DNA of 64,000 nt, taken from assembly GCA_913020295.1 (NCBI GenBank), contig CAJWAA010000014.1, forward strand, positions 1-64,000. The letters are read 5' to 3'. The stretch's first letter is position 1; every line of letters begins with the position of its first letter. A model generated the notes under the pieces. It saw only the letters and a list, made by a program, of their open reading frames with translations, was not told where the DNA came from and searched no databases. A program made the translations under genes and the position numbers. Source of the stretch: an uncultured Flavobacteriaceae bacterium. GTDB lineage: Bacteria > Bacteroidota > Bacteroidia > Flavobacteriales > Flavobacteriaceae. Below are positions 1 to 8,287 of this stretch, piece by piece.

Positions 1-138
1 TTAAATGATACAGTAGTATCCTCATCTTTTTTGCAGTTCAAGAACTGTAAAATGAGTAGGAGCGATAATAGAAATTTGATCGAAGAATTCATCAACAATT
101 TTACCACTTATTTTATGAAACCCAAAGAAGGTTATTGA
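1..138 (+). CDS. possible 3' end of a gene cut by the window edge
   Basis: Frame 1 is open from the first base to a TGA at 136-138 (45 codons), ending in a plausible charged and aromatic C-terminus (…NFTTYFMKPKEGY). The start lies outside the window, so the product cannot be named. In such AT-rich DNA a 45-codon open frame can arise by chance. It lies outside the putative att-bounded segment (201-1868), so it could belong to whatever follows on the far side of the mnmE attachment site. Confidence 0.3.
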   Translation, partial: LNDTVVSSSFLQFKNCKMSRSDNRNLIEEFINNFTTYFMKPKEGY

Positions 139-180
139 AAGTTATTAGCTCAAGTATAATATGAGTTATACAAGCATATG

Positions 181-223
181 AAAATCCCTGAAACCTATAT
201 TTATTTCCCGATACAGAACTTAC
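181..223 (-). repeat. second copy of the mnmE 3' end (att-like, distal)
   Basis: On the minus strand positions 218-201 read TTCTGTATCGGGAAATAA, i.e. the codons Phe-Cys-Ile-Gly-Lys-stop that end MnmE. The copy matches 1831-1873 (the true mnmE end plus its downstream flank) at 38 of 43 positions by my count, in the same orientation. Identity falls away on both sides. The 3' end of mnmE (trmE/thdF) is the known integration site of SGI1-type genomic islands, where the core repeat is about 18 bp and lies over these same codons. I read it as an attachment-site duplicate; no recombinase gene is visible in the window. Confidence 0.65.
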
Positions 224-572
224 AATTTATGTTTTATAATATTGATAATCAATAGATTAAATGTCTGTGATTAGCCCATTTACCATTAATAAACCATTAA
301 ACATTCGCAAAAACTCACTTATTTTTAAGTTAATTCTTTTCATTTTCAAATAAAGGTATCTATATATCTGGTTAAAAAAAAACTAAAACTTTGCAGACGA
401 TTCTTGCAAGATTACAGGTGGGTGGGTTTTAGGAGGGTGTTGTTAGGGGGTTTTTGGATGCGCGTTGAAAATAATCCATGATCTTCTTTTAATTTTTTCA
501 TTAGATGTATTTTTAATCACAACCCATTAACTTAGGCTATATTAAAAACATTTATCATTTAAACCAATATCA
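219..572. other. non-coding leader of the islet gene
   Basis: There is no ORF of note here. The stretch is very AT-rich except for a G-rich patch at 417-450. No clear TAnnTTTG promoter box was found; the nearest candidate at about 386-393 (AAACTTTG) misses one consensus base. The DUF418 gene starts at 573. Confidence 0.5.
417..450 (+). other. G-tract cluster, possible G-quadruplex
   Basis: Four G runs occur at 420-422, 424-426, 435-437 and 446-450, separated by 1, 8 and 8 bases, with extra GG pairs at 417-418 and 432-433. This is exceptional in such AT-rich DNA. The tracts are on the coding strand about 120 bases before the DUF418 start, so they would lie in its upstream region or 5' UTR. 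Two loops are slightly longer than the strict G3N1-7 rule allows. Confidence 0.4.
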
Positions 573-1649
573 ATGAATTCAAGGATAATCGGAATTGACG
601 TAGCTAGAGCTTTGGCTATTATAGGAATGGTGATAGTCAATTTTAAAGTGGTATTAGGAGAAGAGGGGAAGAACTGGATAAAATTGCTTGCTAGTGTTTT
701 TGATGGTAAAGCATCAGCTACATTTGTTGTCCTAGCTGGAGTCGGAATTGCTCTGGGCACAAACTCTGCCATACGAAACAATGATCTAAGCAAGCTGAGG
801 ATGGCTCAAATTAAAATTACCAAACGTGCTTTACTTCTATTTATCATCGGACTTTCTTACATGGTAATTTGGCAAGCGGATATACTTCATTTTTATGGTA
901 TTTATATGCTCTTCACACTTCTTCTGATCAGGAGTGCACCCCAGCATATTTTGATATGGGCGGCAGCCGTAATACTAACCTATCCATTTTTACTTTATTG
1001 GTTTGATTATGAAACGGGATGGAATTTAGATACGCTAGAGTATCTCGATTTTTGGGAATTCGATGGGTTTCTTCGTAATCTATTCATTAACGGATTTCAC
1101 CCTGTGCTGCCATGGGTGTCGTTTATGCTTATTGGATTTTGGTACGGCAAGCAAGATTTAAAAAGCGATCAGTTTTTAAAGAAAGTAATATGGGTTAGTT
1201 CCGCAGTTTTTATTGGCATTCAATTTTTGTCCTATATCTCTTTACTTTTTCTTTCTTATGGTAATGAGGAGATCCAATCTGATTTATCAGAAATTATCGG
1301 TACAAACCCAATGCCTCCTTTACCGATTTATATGCTTAACGGTATAGCAATTGCTATTCTTGTGATCTCATTATGTATACTCCTTGGAAAGAGATATGCG
1401 ACGAATAAAGTGGTTGTTGCGTTAAAGAATACAGGTCAATTAGCCTTAACCTTTTATGTTGCCCATGTAGTACTTGGAATGGGTGTTGTTGAGGCGATAA
1501 GTCCTTCCAAGATGGGAACATATAGTATTGAATTTTCAGTTGGTTATGCCTTAATATTTAGTCTGTTATGTATTGTGTTTGCCAACCTTTGGTTGAAATT
1601 TAAACATTATGGTCCGTTGGAATGGATTATGAAAATGATCGTCAAATAA
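573..1649 (+). CDS. DUF418 / heparan-glucosaminide acetyltransferase-like membrane protein
   Basis: A 358-residue polytopic inner-membrane protein with about ten hydrophobic segments. The N-terminus (IGIDVARALAIIGMVIVNF, residues 6-24) carries the D-x-A-R-A-(L/F)-A-(I/L)-x-G-M pattern of the DUF418/DUF1624 superfamily, and the last third (LALTFYVAHVVLGMG) has the DUF418 signature. Relatives are thought to move acyl groups across the membrane, but the substrate is unknown. The gene stands alone, convergent with mnmE, and is the only gene between the two copies of the mnmE 3' end, so it may be cargo of a site-specific insertion. The family is secure; the function is not. Confidence 0.8.
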   Translation: MNSRIIGIDVARALAIIGMVIVNFKVVLGEEGKNWIKLLASVFDGKASATFVVLAGVGIALGTNSAIRNNDLSKLRMAQIKITKRALLLFIIGLSYMVIWQADILHFYGIYMLFTLLLIRSAPQHILIWAAAVILTYPFLLYWFDYETGWNLDTLEYLDFWEFDGFLRNLFINGFHPVLPWVSFMLIGFWYGKQDLKSDQFLKKVIWVSSAVFIGIQFLSYISLLFLSYGNEEIQSDLSEIIGTNPMPPLPIYMLNGIAIAILVISLCILLGKRYATNKVVVALKNTGQLALTFYVAHVVLGMGVVEAISPSKMGTYSIEFSVGYALIFSLLCIVFANLWLKFKHYGPLEWIMKMIVK

Positions 1650-1830
1650 AAAAACCGCTACACAATAACAATATAACGGTTATATCACTATAAGTTGCTC
1701 CCACTATTACTCAAAGTTGGAGTTCAACTCAATCTACTTGTGGATTAGGTTTCTTTAAAAGACCCGCACAATTGCATACAAAAGCATTTCCTTACAATAA
1801 CCTAAATGATAGGGGATTAGAAGCTTTTTG

Positions 1831-1873
1831 AAACTCTCTGAAATCTATATTTATTTTCCGATACAGAATTTAC
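1831..1873 (-). repeat. mnmE 3' end and flank, att-like proximal copy
   Basis: The minus strand at 1868-1851 reads TTCTGTATCGGAAAATAA, the last codons and stop of mnmE. The same sequence, 38/43 identical over the longer block, recurs at 181-223 in direct orientation. Recombination between the copies would excise 1650 bp carrying the DUF418 gene and leave mnmE with an unchanged C-terminus. Confidence 0.65.
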
Positions 1874-3251
1874 TAAAGATATTACCCAACATTTCGTCAT
1901 TAGTAATTTCTCCAGAAATCTCACCAAGGAAATGTATAGCCTCATTGATGTGAACACTTATCAAATCTCCACTCAATTCATTTTTTAATCCCTCTTTGAT
2001 GTTTATAATGGCTCCCAATGCATTTTTTAGTGCCTGATAATGTCTTGCATTAGAAATGACTATATCACCCTGAACAGCATCCTTCTTGATTTGGTTGTAT
2101 ATTATTATTTTAAGTTGCTCGATTGAATTAGGTTCAAAAGTAGAAATACTACAAAATGCATCAAACGGTATTTTAGCTGAATCTTCTTTAAGTGCTTTTT
2201 TCAATGAAAACTTCTTAGGTCTATGAATGAGGTCAGTTTTATTTTCTACCAATATCATTTTCATACCCTCTCTTTTAAATCCATCCAGTGCTGCTTTTAT
2301 TTCATGAAAGGTTGCGTCATTGGTGTCAAAAAGATAAATCATTACTTTGGCTAAATCTACTTTCTCTTTCGCTTTGGCGACTCCTAAGGCCTCTATTTGA
2401 TCTTTTGTCTCACGTAAACCTGCAGTATCAATAAACCTAAATTCTATACCCGATATGGTCACGGTATCTTCTATGGTGTCCCTTGTTGTACCAGGAATTT
2501 CAGATACTATCGCACGATCCTCTTTTAGAAGGGCATTGAGTAAAGAGGATTTACCAGCATTGGGTTTACCTACTATGGCTACAGGAACCCCTTTTTTGAT
2601 CACACTGCCATATTGAAAAGAATCGAGAAGCGATTTAATTTTTGATTGTAGGGAATCAATTAAATCCTTAAGCGCGACCCGATCCGCAAAAGCAACGTCT
2701 TCTTCAGCAAAATCCAATTCCAAGGTAATCAATGAGGCAAAATCCAATAGTTTTTGCCTTAGCTGGCAAATTTCATCAGCATATCCCCCTCGCATTTGAT
2801 TAATGGCTATCTCGTGAGCTGCTTTGGATTCGGATGCAATCAAGTCAGCTACTGCCTCTGCCTGACTTAAATCCATCTTTTTATTCAAAAAAGCCCTTAA
2901 AGTAAATTCTCCTGGCTTTGCATGCTGCGCTCCTTTCGCTATAAAAAGGCGTAAAATCTCCTCTTGTATGAAGTTTGAGCCGTGGCAGGAAATTTCAACT
3001 ATATTTTCTCCTGTATAAGAGTGGGGGGCTTTAAAAACGGTTACAAGAACTTCGTCTAATGTTCTTTCATCTAAATGCAGTGTTCCCAAATGTACCGTAT
3101 TACCTTTTTGGTCGTTAAGTTTTTTTTTGGATTTTGCTTTAAAGCACATGGAAACCATTTTAATTGAATCACTACCAGAGAGTCTGAATAAACAAATGGC
3201 TGAACTTCCAGCTGCGGAAGCTTTGGCAATAATGGTTCCTTGATTGTACAT
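1851..3251 (-). CDS. mnmE: tRNA uridine-5-carboxymethylaminomethyl modification GTPase MnmE
   Basis: Cytosolic GTPase which, with MnmG, builds the 5-carboxymethylaminomethyl group on wobble U34 of several tRNAs. It has 466 residues, normal for the family. The N-terminal tetrahydrofolate-binding domain (1 to about 118) is followed by the helical domain and an inserted G domain: G1 GKPNAGKSS at 229-236, the G2 stretch GTTRD at 254-258, G3 DTAGLRE at 275-281 and G4 NKTD at 337-340. The C-terminus FCIGK carries the invariant cysteine. The start MYNQGTIIAKASAAGSSAI fits the family N-terminus. The gene is separated by about 80 bases from the upstream acetyltransferase-like gene. Its 3' end is duplicated at 181-223. 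Confidence 0.97.
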   Translation of the reverse strand: MYNQGTIIAKASAAGSSAICLFRLSGSDSIKMVSMCFKAKSKKKLNDQKGNTVHLGTLHLDERTLDEVLVTVFKAPHSYTGENIVEISCHGSNFIQEEILRLFIAKGAQHAKPGEFTLRAFLNKKMDLSQAEAVADLIASESKAAHEIAINQMRGGYADEICQLRQKLLDFASLITLELDFAEEDVAFADRVALKDLIDSLQSKIKSLLDSFQYGSVIKKGVPVAIVGKPNAGKSSLLNALLKEDRAIVSEIPGTTRDTIEDTVTISGIEFRFIDTAGLRETKDQIEALGVAKAKEKVDLAKVMIYLFDTNDATFHEIKAALDGFKREGMKMILVENKTDLIHRPKKFSLKKALKEDSAKIPFDAFCSISTFEPNSIEQLKIIIYNQIKKDAVQGDIVISNARHYQALKNALGAIINIKEGLKNELSGDLISVHINEAIHFLGEISGEITNDEMLGNIFSKFCIGK

Positions 3252-3332
3252 TATTTAAAATTAATTTTCATGCTGGGTTTAAAATAATTTATTTATGAAC
3301 TAGATATAAAATTTACTTGGGAGTTTTCGAAA

Positions 3333-4487
3333 TTATGTCGAATCTTCTTTTTTTACTTTTTGTGTTACCGTTACTCTTTTTTTATGCTTACGATGTTCGT
3401 AATTTTTCCACAAATTCTGGATTGAGTTATTTTCCTCAAGCTCTGGATTGGTCTCCACAATGTTGTATCCACGTTTGTTAAATGTTTTTTGCATTTCATT
3501 GAAGATGATAGCTGTAACCCCTTTGTTTTGATATTTTGGATCTACCCCAATAAGATAAAAAGAAGCCCTAGAGTTAAAATACAAAGCCTTAAATAAATGG
3601 AGAAAACCGAATGGTAACATTTTGCCATTTACTTTTTTTAAAGCTCTAGTAAAAGAGGGCATGGTAATACAAAAAGCAACCAGTTCATCATTCTTATCTG
3701 CTATACATTTGATAAATTCAGGATGTATATAACGAAAATATTTTTTCTTGTAATGTTTTATTTGTTCTGGTTGGATTGGTACAAAAGTTTGGAGTTTACC
3801 ATAAGTTTTTTCCAATAAAAAAAACATTTTTTCAATATATGGAATGATCTGCTTTTTCGATTTAAAATCCACGTTTTTTAATTCATACCGTTTGAGCATT
3901 AAATCTGAAAACTTTTTAATTTTTTCAGGTGATTTATCAAATGAGCTTAAGGTAATTTCATATTCTACCCAAACTGCAAGATTCTTATATCCTAATTGTT
4001 TAAAGTGTTCATAGTAATAAGGTGCATTGTACCAAGTGATCATGGTATTGCTTTCTTCAAAACCTTCAACAAGCATTCCAGCCTTGTCCATATTGGAAAA
4101 TCCAACAGGTCCTTCAATGAATTCCATTCCATTTTCAATTCCAATAAGATGTACTTTTTGCATTAATGCACTAGTCACTTTTATATCATCTATAGCATCA
4201 AACCATCCAAATCGAACTTTTTTCTTTTTGAGTTTTTTTACTTCAATCCAGTTTATAATTACTGCAATCCTTCCTGCAATTTTGCCATTTTTATAGGCCA
4301 AAAAATAATTAGCTTTTGCATTTCTGAATACAGGATTTTTTGATTGATCTAAAACATCAATTTCCTCCCCAATAATAGGAGGAGTCCAATAAGGGTTTTG
4401 ATTATAAAGCTTGAATGGAAAATTAACAAAACTCTTTAAATCTTTCCTATTTATGATTTCAACAACATTTATTACTTCCTTATTCAT
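3333..4487 (-). CDS. GNAT-like N-acetyltransferase (YghO-like)
   Basis: A soluble 384-residue protein. The N-terminal half (…YWTPPIIGEE…, RNAKANYFLAYKNGKIAGRIAVIIN, GWFDAIDD) and the C-terminal half (FYLIGVDPKYQNKGVTAIIFNEM…, about 310-335) resemble the two GNAT folds of YghO-like proteins common in Bacteroidota; VDPKYQNKGV corresponds to the acetyl-CoA-binding motif A. No substrate is known. It starts 4 bases downstream of the outer-membrane barrel gene on the same strand, so the two are probably co-transcribed. The C-terminus is lysine-rich (HRKHKKRVTVTQKVKKEDS). Confidence 0.65.
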   Translation of the reverse strand: MNKEVINVVEIINRKDLKSFVNFPFKLYNQNPYWTPPIIGEEIDVLDQSKNPVFRNAKANYFLAYKNGKIAGRIAVIINWIEVKKLKKKKVRFGWFDAIDDIKVTSALMQKVHLIGIENGMEFIEGPVGFSNMDKAGMLVEGFEESNTMITWYNAPYYYEHFKQLGYKNLAVWVEYEITLSSFDKSPEKIKKFSDLMLKRYELKNVDFKSKKQIIPYIEKMFFLLEKTYGKLQTFVPIQPEQIKHYKKKYFRYIHPEFIKCIADKNDELVAFCITMPSFTRALKKVNGKMLPFGFLHLFKALYFNSRASFYLIGVDPKYQNKGVTAIIFNEMQKTFNKRGYNIVETNPELEENNSIQNLWKNYEHRKHKKRVTVTQKVKKEDST

Positions 4488-4491
4488 GACA

Positions 4492-5535
4492 TTATATTCT
4501 TTTGGCCTTCCGGGCTCTTTTTCGCTCAGCTTTACTGTTTTTCTTCATAGTTTTTTTCAGTTCCTTTTCCTCCTTTTTTAATTCTTTGTATTCTATCTCT
4601 TCTGCACTAATAAAATCTTTGTGAAAATTTAATCGATATGAAACCCCTAAATTAATAAAAAGACTACCTGGGCGGGTGTTGGTATTTACTCCCACTGAAC
4701 TTTCTATCTGTATATTGTCAGAAAAAAGATAAGCGGCTCCAGTTCTAAATATTTGATTATTGTAACGCATGCTAAAAAACCCCTCATTTTCAAGATAAAC
4801 AGACCATAACGGATGGAATGTGTGGGTAAGGGTAAGGATATAACTTTTAACAGTTTGTTCGGTCAGATATCGATCGTAGATTAAGTTGGTTACAAAAACC
4901 CAACTTCCCAAAAAATGGGATTGAGTCGCCAAGACCCCCCTAAGGGAAAAAAAAGGCTCTTGATCTGTTGGTATACTTAAATTTTGAAAGAAAATTGGAC
5001 GATAAAGTGCATCAAAAACATCTCCAAAATTATAGGGGTGGTTTTTTCCAAAAATAAAATTACCTCCTGTAGTCAGTGATACTGCCGGGATCAAATGTTT
5101 TAATTTAAACCCGTTGTTTGCTTTCCAACTGTAAAAATCTACTTTTTTTTCCTTTTTAAAAGGATCATAAATTAAATACTTAAACCCCAAAAAATTCTGA
5201 AGGAATCCTTTCCTTTTGTATGATACATATTGATCTGGTATTTTGTTGGTCAACCGGTCAAACATGAAAGAACCTTGGTAGGTTAACTCCAATCGCTCTG
5301 ACAGAAAACCCCATCTAACAGAAAGAAATAGAATGGTTCCATCAACAGTGGAGTAATTATAGCCTTCATGTTTGTGTTTTCTGTGTTCAAAACCTCCTTC
5401 AAACTGAACAATACCCTTCCCAACGGCAAAAGCACCTATCGAGGCGCCTGGTCGGTTAGAATTGATCTGGTCGGTGTATTGTGCATGAATCATAGCCATT
5501 GAAAAAACATACAAGAGCGAAAATCGATTCAGCAT
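4492..5535 (-). CDS. outer-membrane beta-barrel (MetA/phenol-degradation transporter-like) with a charged tail
   Basis: The N-terminus MLNRFSLLYVFSMAMIHAQ is a signal peptide with a cleavable A-Q junction, and mature protein opens YTDQINSNRPGASIGAFAVGKG, a pattern typical of the small Bacteroidota proteins annotated as transporters of the MetA/phenol-degradation barrel family. Alternating hydrophobic and polar strands run to about residue 311. The last 36 residues are almost entirely Lys, Arg and Glu (KELKKEEKELKKTMKK…, AERKRARKAKRI), which is odd for a barrel whose C-terminal strand normally ends the protein. Substrate unknown. It is followed by the acetyltransferase-like gene after 4 bases. 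Confidence 0.65.
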   Translation of the reverse strand: MLNRFSLLYVFSMAMIHAQYTDQINSNRPGASIGAFAVGKGIVQFEGGFEHRKHKHEGYNYSTVDGTILFLSVRWGFLSERLELTYQGSFMFDRLTNKIPDQYVSYKRKGFLQNFLGFKYLIYDPFKKEKKVDFYSWKANNGFKLKHLIPAVSLTTGGNFIFGKNHPYNFGDVFDALYRPIFFQNLSIPTDQEPFFSLRGVLATQSHFLGSWVFVTNLIYDRYLTEQTVKSYILTLTHTFHPLWSVYLENEGFFSMRYNNQIFRTGAAYLFSDNIQIESSVGVNTNTRPGSLFINLGVSYRLNFHKDFISAEEIEYKELKKEEKELKKTMKKNSKAERKRARKAKRI

Positions 5536-5619
5536 TTATTTTTTTTTGCAAGATAAATCTAATTTTAGTTCTGAGGCTTGGGCCCTTTTAAAAACATCAG
5601 AATAGTCATAAGATTTAAT

Positions 5620-5627
5620 TACTTTTG
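5620..5627 (+). promoter_or_regulatory. probable -7 box for the DUF4834-yfhO-flippase operon
   Basis: TACTTTTG matches the Bacteroidota -7 consensus TAnnTTTG at all fixed positions and lies 23 bases before the TTG start at 5651. No convincing TTTG -33 element was seen at the expected distance. Confidence 0.4.
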
Positions 5628-5650
5628 ACACATAAACGTATCTTAATATT

Positions 5651-5863
5651 TTGATTAGTCTGCTAAAGTTCTTCTTAACCTTGACGTTAATCGCCTACTT
5701 TTTTAGACTGATTTTTCCATTTGCTCTCAAATATTTAATCAATCGACTCTCCAAAAAAATGCAGTACTTTGATAATGATTATTTTTCATCTGCTTCCAAA
5801 AAAGAGTCCAAAAAACCCAAAAATGAAATGGGAGAATATATAGATTATGAGGAAATTGATTGA
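5651..5863 (+). CDS. DUF4834 family small membrane protein
   Basis: A 70-residue protein with one N-terminal transmembrane helix (LLKFFLTLTLIAYFFRLIFP) followed by a basic segment (NRLSKKMQ) and a serine/lysine/acid tail ending EMGEYIDYEEID. This layout matches the short DUF4834 proteins found before yfhO in flavobacteria. The only usable start is TTG at 5651; no ATG lies upstream in frame near it. It overlaps yfhO by 17 bases, so translational coupling is likely. Function unknown. Confidence 0.65.
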   Translation: MISLLKFFLTLTLIAYFFRLIFPFALKYLINRLSKKMQYFDNDYFSSASKKESKKPKNEMGEYIDYEEID

Positions 5864-8276
5864 TCAAGTTTTGAGTAAACAAAACCTTAAGCATCTTTCC
5901 ATCATATTTGGTTTTGGTTTGTTTTCTATATTATTCTTTTATCCGGTTTTATCTAATAAAAAGTTGATCCAATCAGATATCAGACAATATACCGGTATGT
6001 CAAGACAAATTAAGGAATACCGAGAAAGTTACAATGAAGAGATTTACTGGATTGACAATGCATTTGGCGGTATGCCTACTTATCAATTGGGAGCCCGATA
6101 TCCCTATGATTTTTTAACTCCCATTCACCGGATATTTCAGTTCATCCCTCAACCCGCTGAAATTTTATTTCTATATCTTCTGACGGCTTACCTCTTTTTA
6201 ATAATTATTAAGATGCCAATTCCCGTTGCGATTTTTGGTGCGTTTGCTTATGGTTTGTCAACTTATTTGTTAATTATATTGCAAGTTGGTCACAATACTA
6301 AAGCTCAGGCATTGGCCTATATGCCATTAGTAATTGGTGGAATGTATATGATTCTTCACGATCGCCGTGCAAGAGGTTTTCTCCTAACAGTTTTTGGATT
6401 ATCAATGCAAATCCGGGCCAATCATTACCAAATGACCTATTATATGCTTCTATTGATGATGGTCATTGGAATTGTTTATGGAATCCGTGCAATTAAAATC
6501 GGTAAACATAAAAACTTTTTACGTCAATCTTTAATACTTTTTGTGGCGGGTCTGATGTCTTTAGGACTCAATGCACCCCCTCTTTTGGCTACTGCAGAGT
6601 ATTCGCAATTTAGCACGCGTGGAAAAAGTGAGTTAAATCAAAACCCCGACGGTAGTATTAAAGAAAAGACTGGTGGGCTAAGTACTGATTATATTACGCA
6701 GTTCAGTTATGGTATTTTTGAAAGTCTTAATCTCTTAGCTCCTAGAATTCAGGGAGGAGGTTCCTCAGAAAATTTAGGTGAAGACTCAAAACTCTATGAC
6801 TTTTTAATCGAAAATGGACTGCCTAGGTCTCAAGCTAAACGTTTTGTTTCCAATGTACCAACCTACTGGGGAAGCCAGCCCATACTCGAAGCCCCTGCCT
6901 ATGTTGGGGTTACCGTAATTTTTATGGCTTTTTTAGCTTTGTTCATCGTTAAAGGTCCGCTTCGAAATGGGTTGCTGGCAGGGATAATCTTATCCATAAT
7001 GCTCTCGTGGGGCAAAAATTTCCCCATGCTGACAGAACTTTTTATTGACTATTTCCCATTTTATAATAAATTCAGGGCTGTCAGTTCTATTCAGGTAATT
7101 TTAGAGTTTTGCTTCCCTGTCTTGGCTTGTCTGGGTCTTTATGGTTTGTTTCAAAAACCAAATGTAGAGAAGCTCAGAAAAATATTAAAACCGGCAATCG
7201 GATTTATTCTTGTCCTTTTACTAATTCTTATTTCTAAAGGCCTATTTGACTTTTCCGGAGTATTGGATTCCTTTTTAAGAGATGCTTATGGTCCAGATTT
7301 AATGAATCAAATCATCGATGCTCGTAAGTCAATTTTTGATTACGATTTGATCAGAGCAATTGTCTATTGTTTAGTAATATGCACTATTATATATTTTTTT
7401 AAAAAGGAAAAGCTTTCCAAAAATATTGCTATTATCATTTTAGTAGGGTTAATGCTAAGTGATTTGATTGGAGTTTCACGACGTTACATAGACAGAGATC
7501 TATTTGTTAGCACCAGGCAAATAAAGAATCTTTTTATTTCCCAAAAAGGAGACCATCTCATACAAAAAGATACCGGCCGTTTTAGGGTATATGAACCAGG
7601 ACTCAAACTATCTGGAGCCAGAACCTCATTTTTTCATAATGCTATAGGAGGATATCATGGAGCCAAACCAAGAAGGTTTGAGGAGCTCTATGACTACTTC
7701 AGTACCCATCAGATTAGTGGTGTAATGGACATACTCAATGTCAAGTACCTCATAATTCAAGAAAATAATGAACAAAAAATTATTGAAAATCCAAACGTGA
7801 TGGGAATTGCATGGGCAGTAGATTCATTAATGATAGCAGATACGGCAGATGAGGTCTTAGAATCAATGAAAAGCATTGATTTTAAAAAATCAGCCGTTGT
7901 TTTAAAATCTGAGTTACCTGACGATATAGGAATTAAATTCGATGCAGCGCAGTTAAATAAAATTGAATTAGTAAAAAATCATCCTACCCACCTTCTATAT
8001 AATTTTGAAGCTAATGAAGACCAGCTGTTGGTTTTTTCTGAAATGTACTATCCACAAGGTTGGTCTGTTACAATTGATGATCAAAAAGCAAAAATTTTTC
8101 CTGTTAACTATGTACTGAGAGGTTTGAAAGTACCTTATGGAAAACACACCATCGAATTTACTTTTGATCCTCCCGTTGTCAGATTGGGGGCATCTATCAG
8201 ACTTTTGAGCCTGTTGATATTTATTTTAGTGGTATCCTTTTTTGGATATCAAAGGTTTAAAAAAAAAATTAATTAA
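5847..8276 (+). CDS. YfhO family membrane protein
   Basis: An 809-residue polytopic membrane protein. About a dozen hydrophobic segments fill residues 17 to 560, then a soluble domain (about 575-780; …GGYHGAKPRRFEELYDYF…, VKYLIIQ, and a C-terminal β-rich part with SEMYYPQGWSVTID) precedes a last transmembrane helix near 785. This is the standard layout of YfhO proteins, which resemble GT-C glycosyltransferases and in Firmicutes take part in glycosylation of cell-surface polymers. Here it lies in an operon with a polysaccharide flippase, which fits a role in envelope glycan assembly; the exact acceptor is unknown. Confidence 0.88.
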   Translation: MRKLIDQVLSKQNLKHLSIIFGFGLFSILFFYPVLSNKKLIQSDIRQYTGMSRQIKEYRESYNEEIYWIDNAFGGMPTYQLGARYPYDFLTPIHRIFQFIPQPAEILFLYLLTAYLFLIIIKMPIPVAIFGAFAYGLSTYLLIILQVGHNTKAQALAYMPLVIGGMYMILHDRRARGFLLTVFGLSMQIRANHYQMTYYMLLLMMVIGIVYGIRAIKIGKHKNFLRQSLILFVAGLMSLGLNAPPLLATAEYSQFSTRGKSELNQNPDGSIKEKTGGLSTDYITQFSYGIFESLNLLAPRIQGGGSSENLGEDSKLYDFLIENGLPRSQAKRFVSNVPTYWGSQPILEAPAYVGVTVIFMAFLALFIVKGPLRNGLLAGIILSIMLSWGKNFPMLTELFIDYFPFYNKFRAVSSIQVILEFCFPVLACLGLYGLFQKPNVEKLRKILKPAIGFILVLLLILISKGLFDFSGVLDSFLRDAYGPDLMNQIIDARKSIFDYDLIRAIVYCLVICTIIYFFKKEKLSKNIAIIILVGLMLSDLIGVSRRYIDRDLFVSTRQIKNLFISQKGDHLIQKDTGRFRVYEPGLKLSGARTSFFHNAIGGYHGAKPRRFEELYDYFSTHQISGVMDILNVKYLIIQENNEQKIIENPNVMGIAWAVDSLMIADTADEVLESMKSIDFKKSAVVLKSELPDDIGIKFDAAQLNKIELVKNHPTHLLYNFEANEDQLLVFSEMYYPQGWSVTIDDQKAKIFPVNYVLRGLKVPYGKHTIEFTFDPPVVRLGASIRLLSLLIFILVVSFFGYQRFKKKIN

Positions 8277-8287
8277 TTCATGTTGCG

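Noticed and set aside
1729-1791. A 20-codon minus-strand open stretch (…FVCNCAGLLKKPNPQVD-stop) between the DUF418 gene and mnmE, resembling the end of a protein
   Set aside because: It is too short, has a stop immediately upstream and no recognisable family; it may be chance or a tiny gene remnant in the islet.
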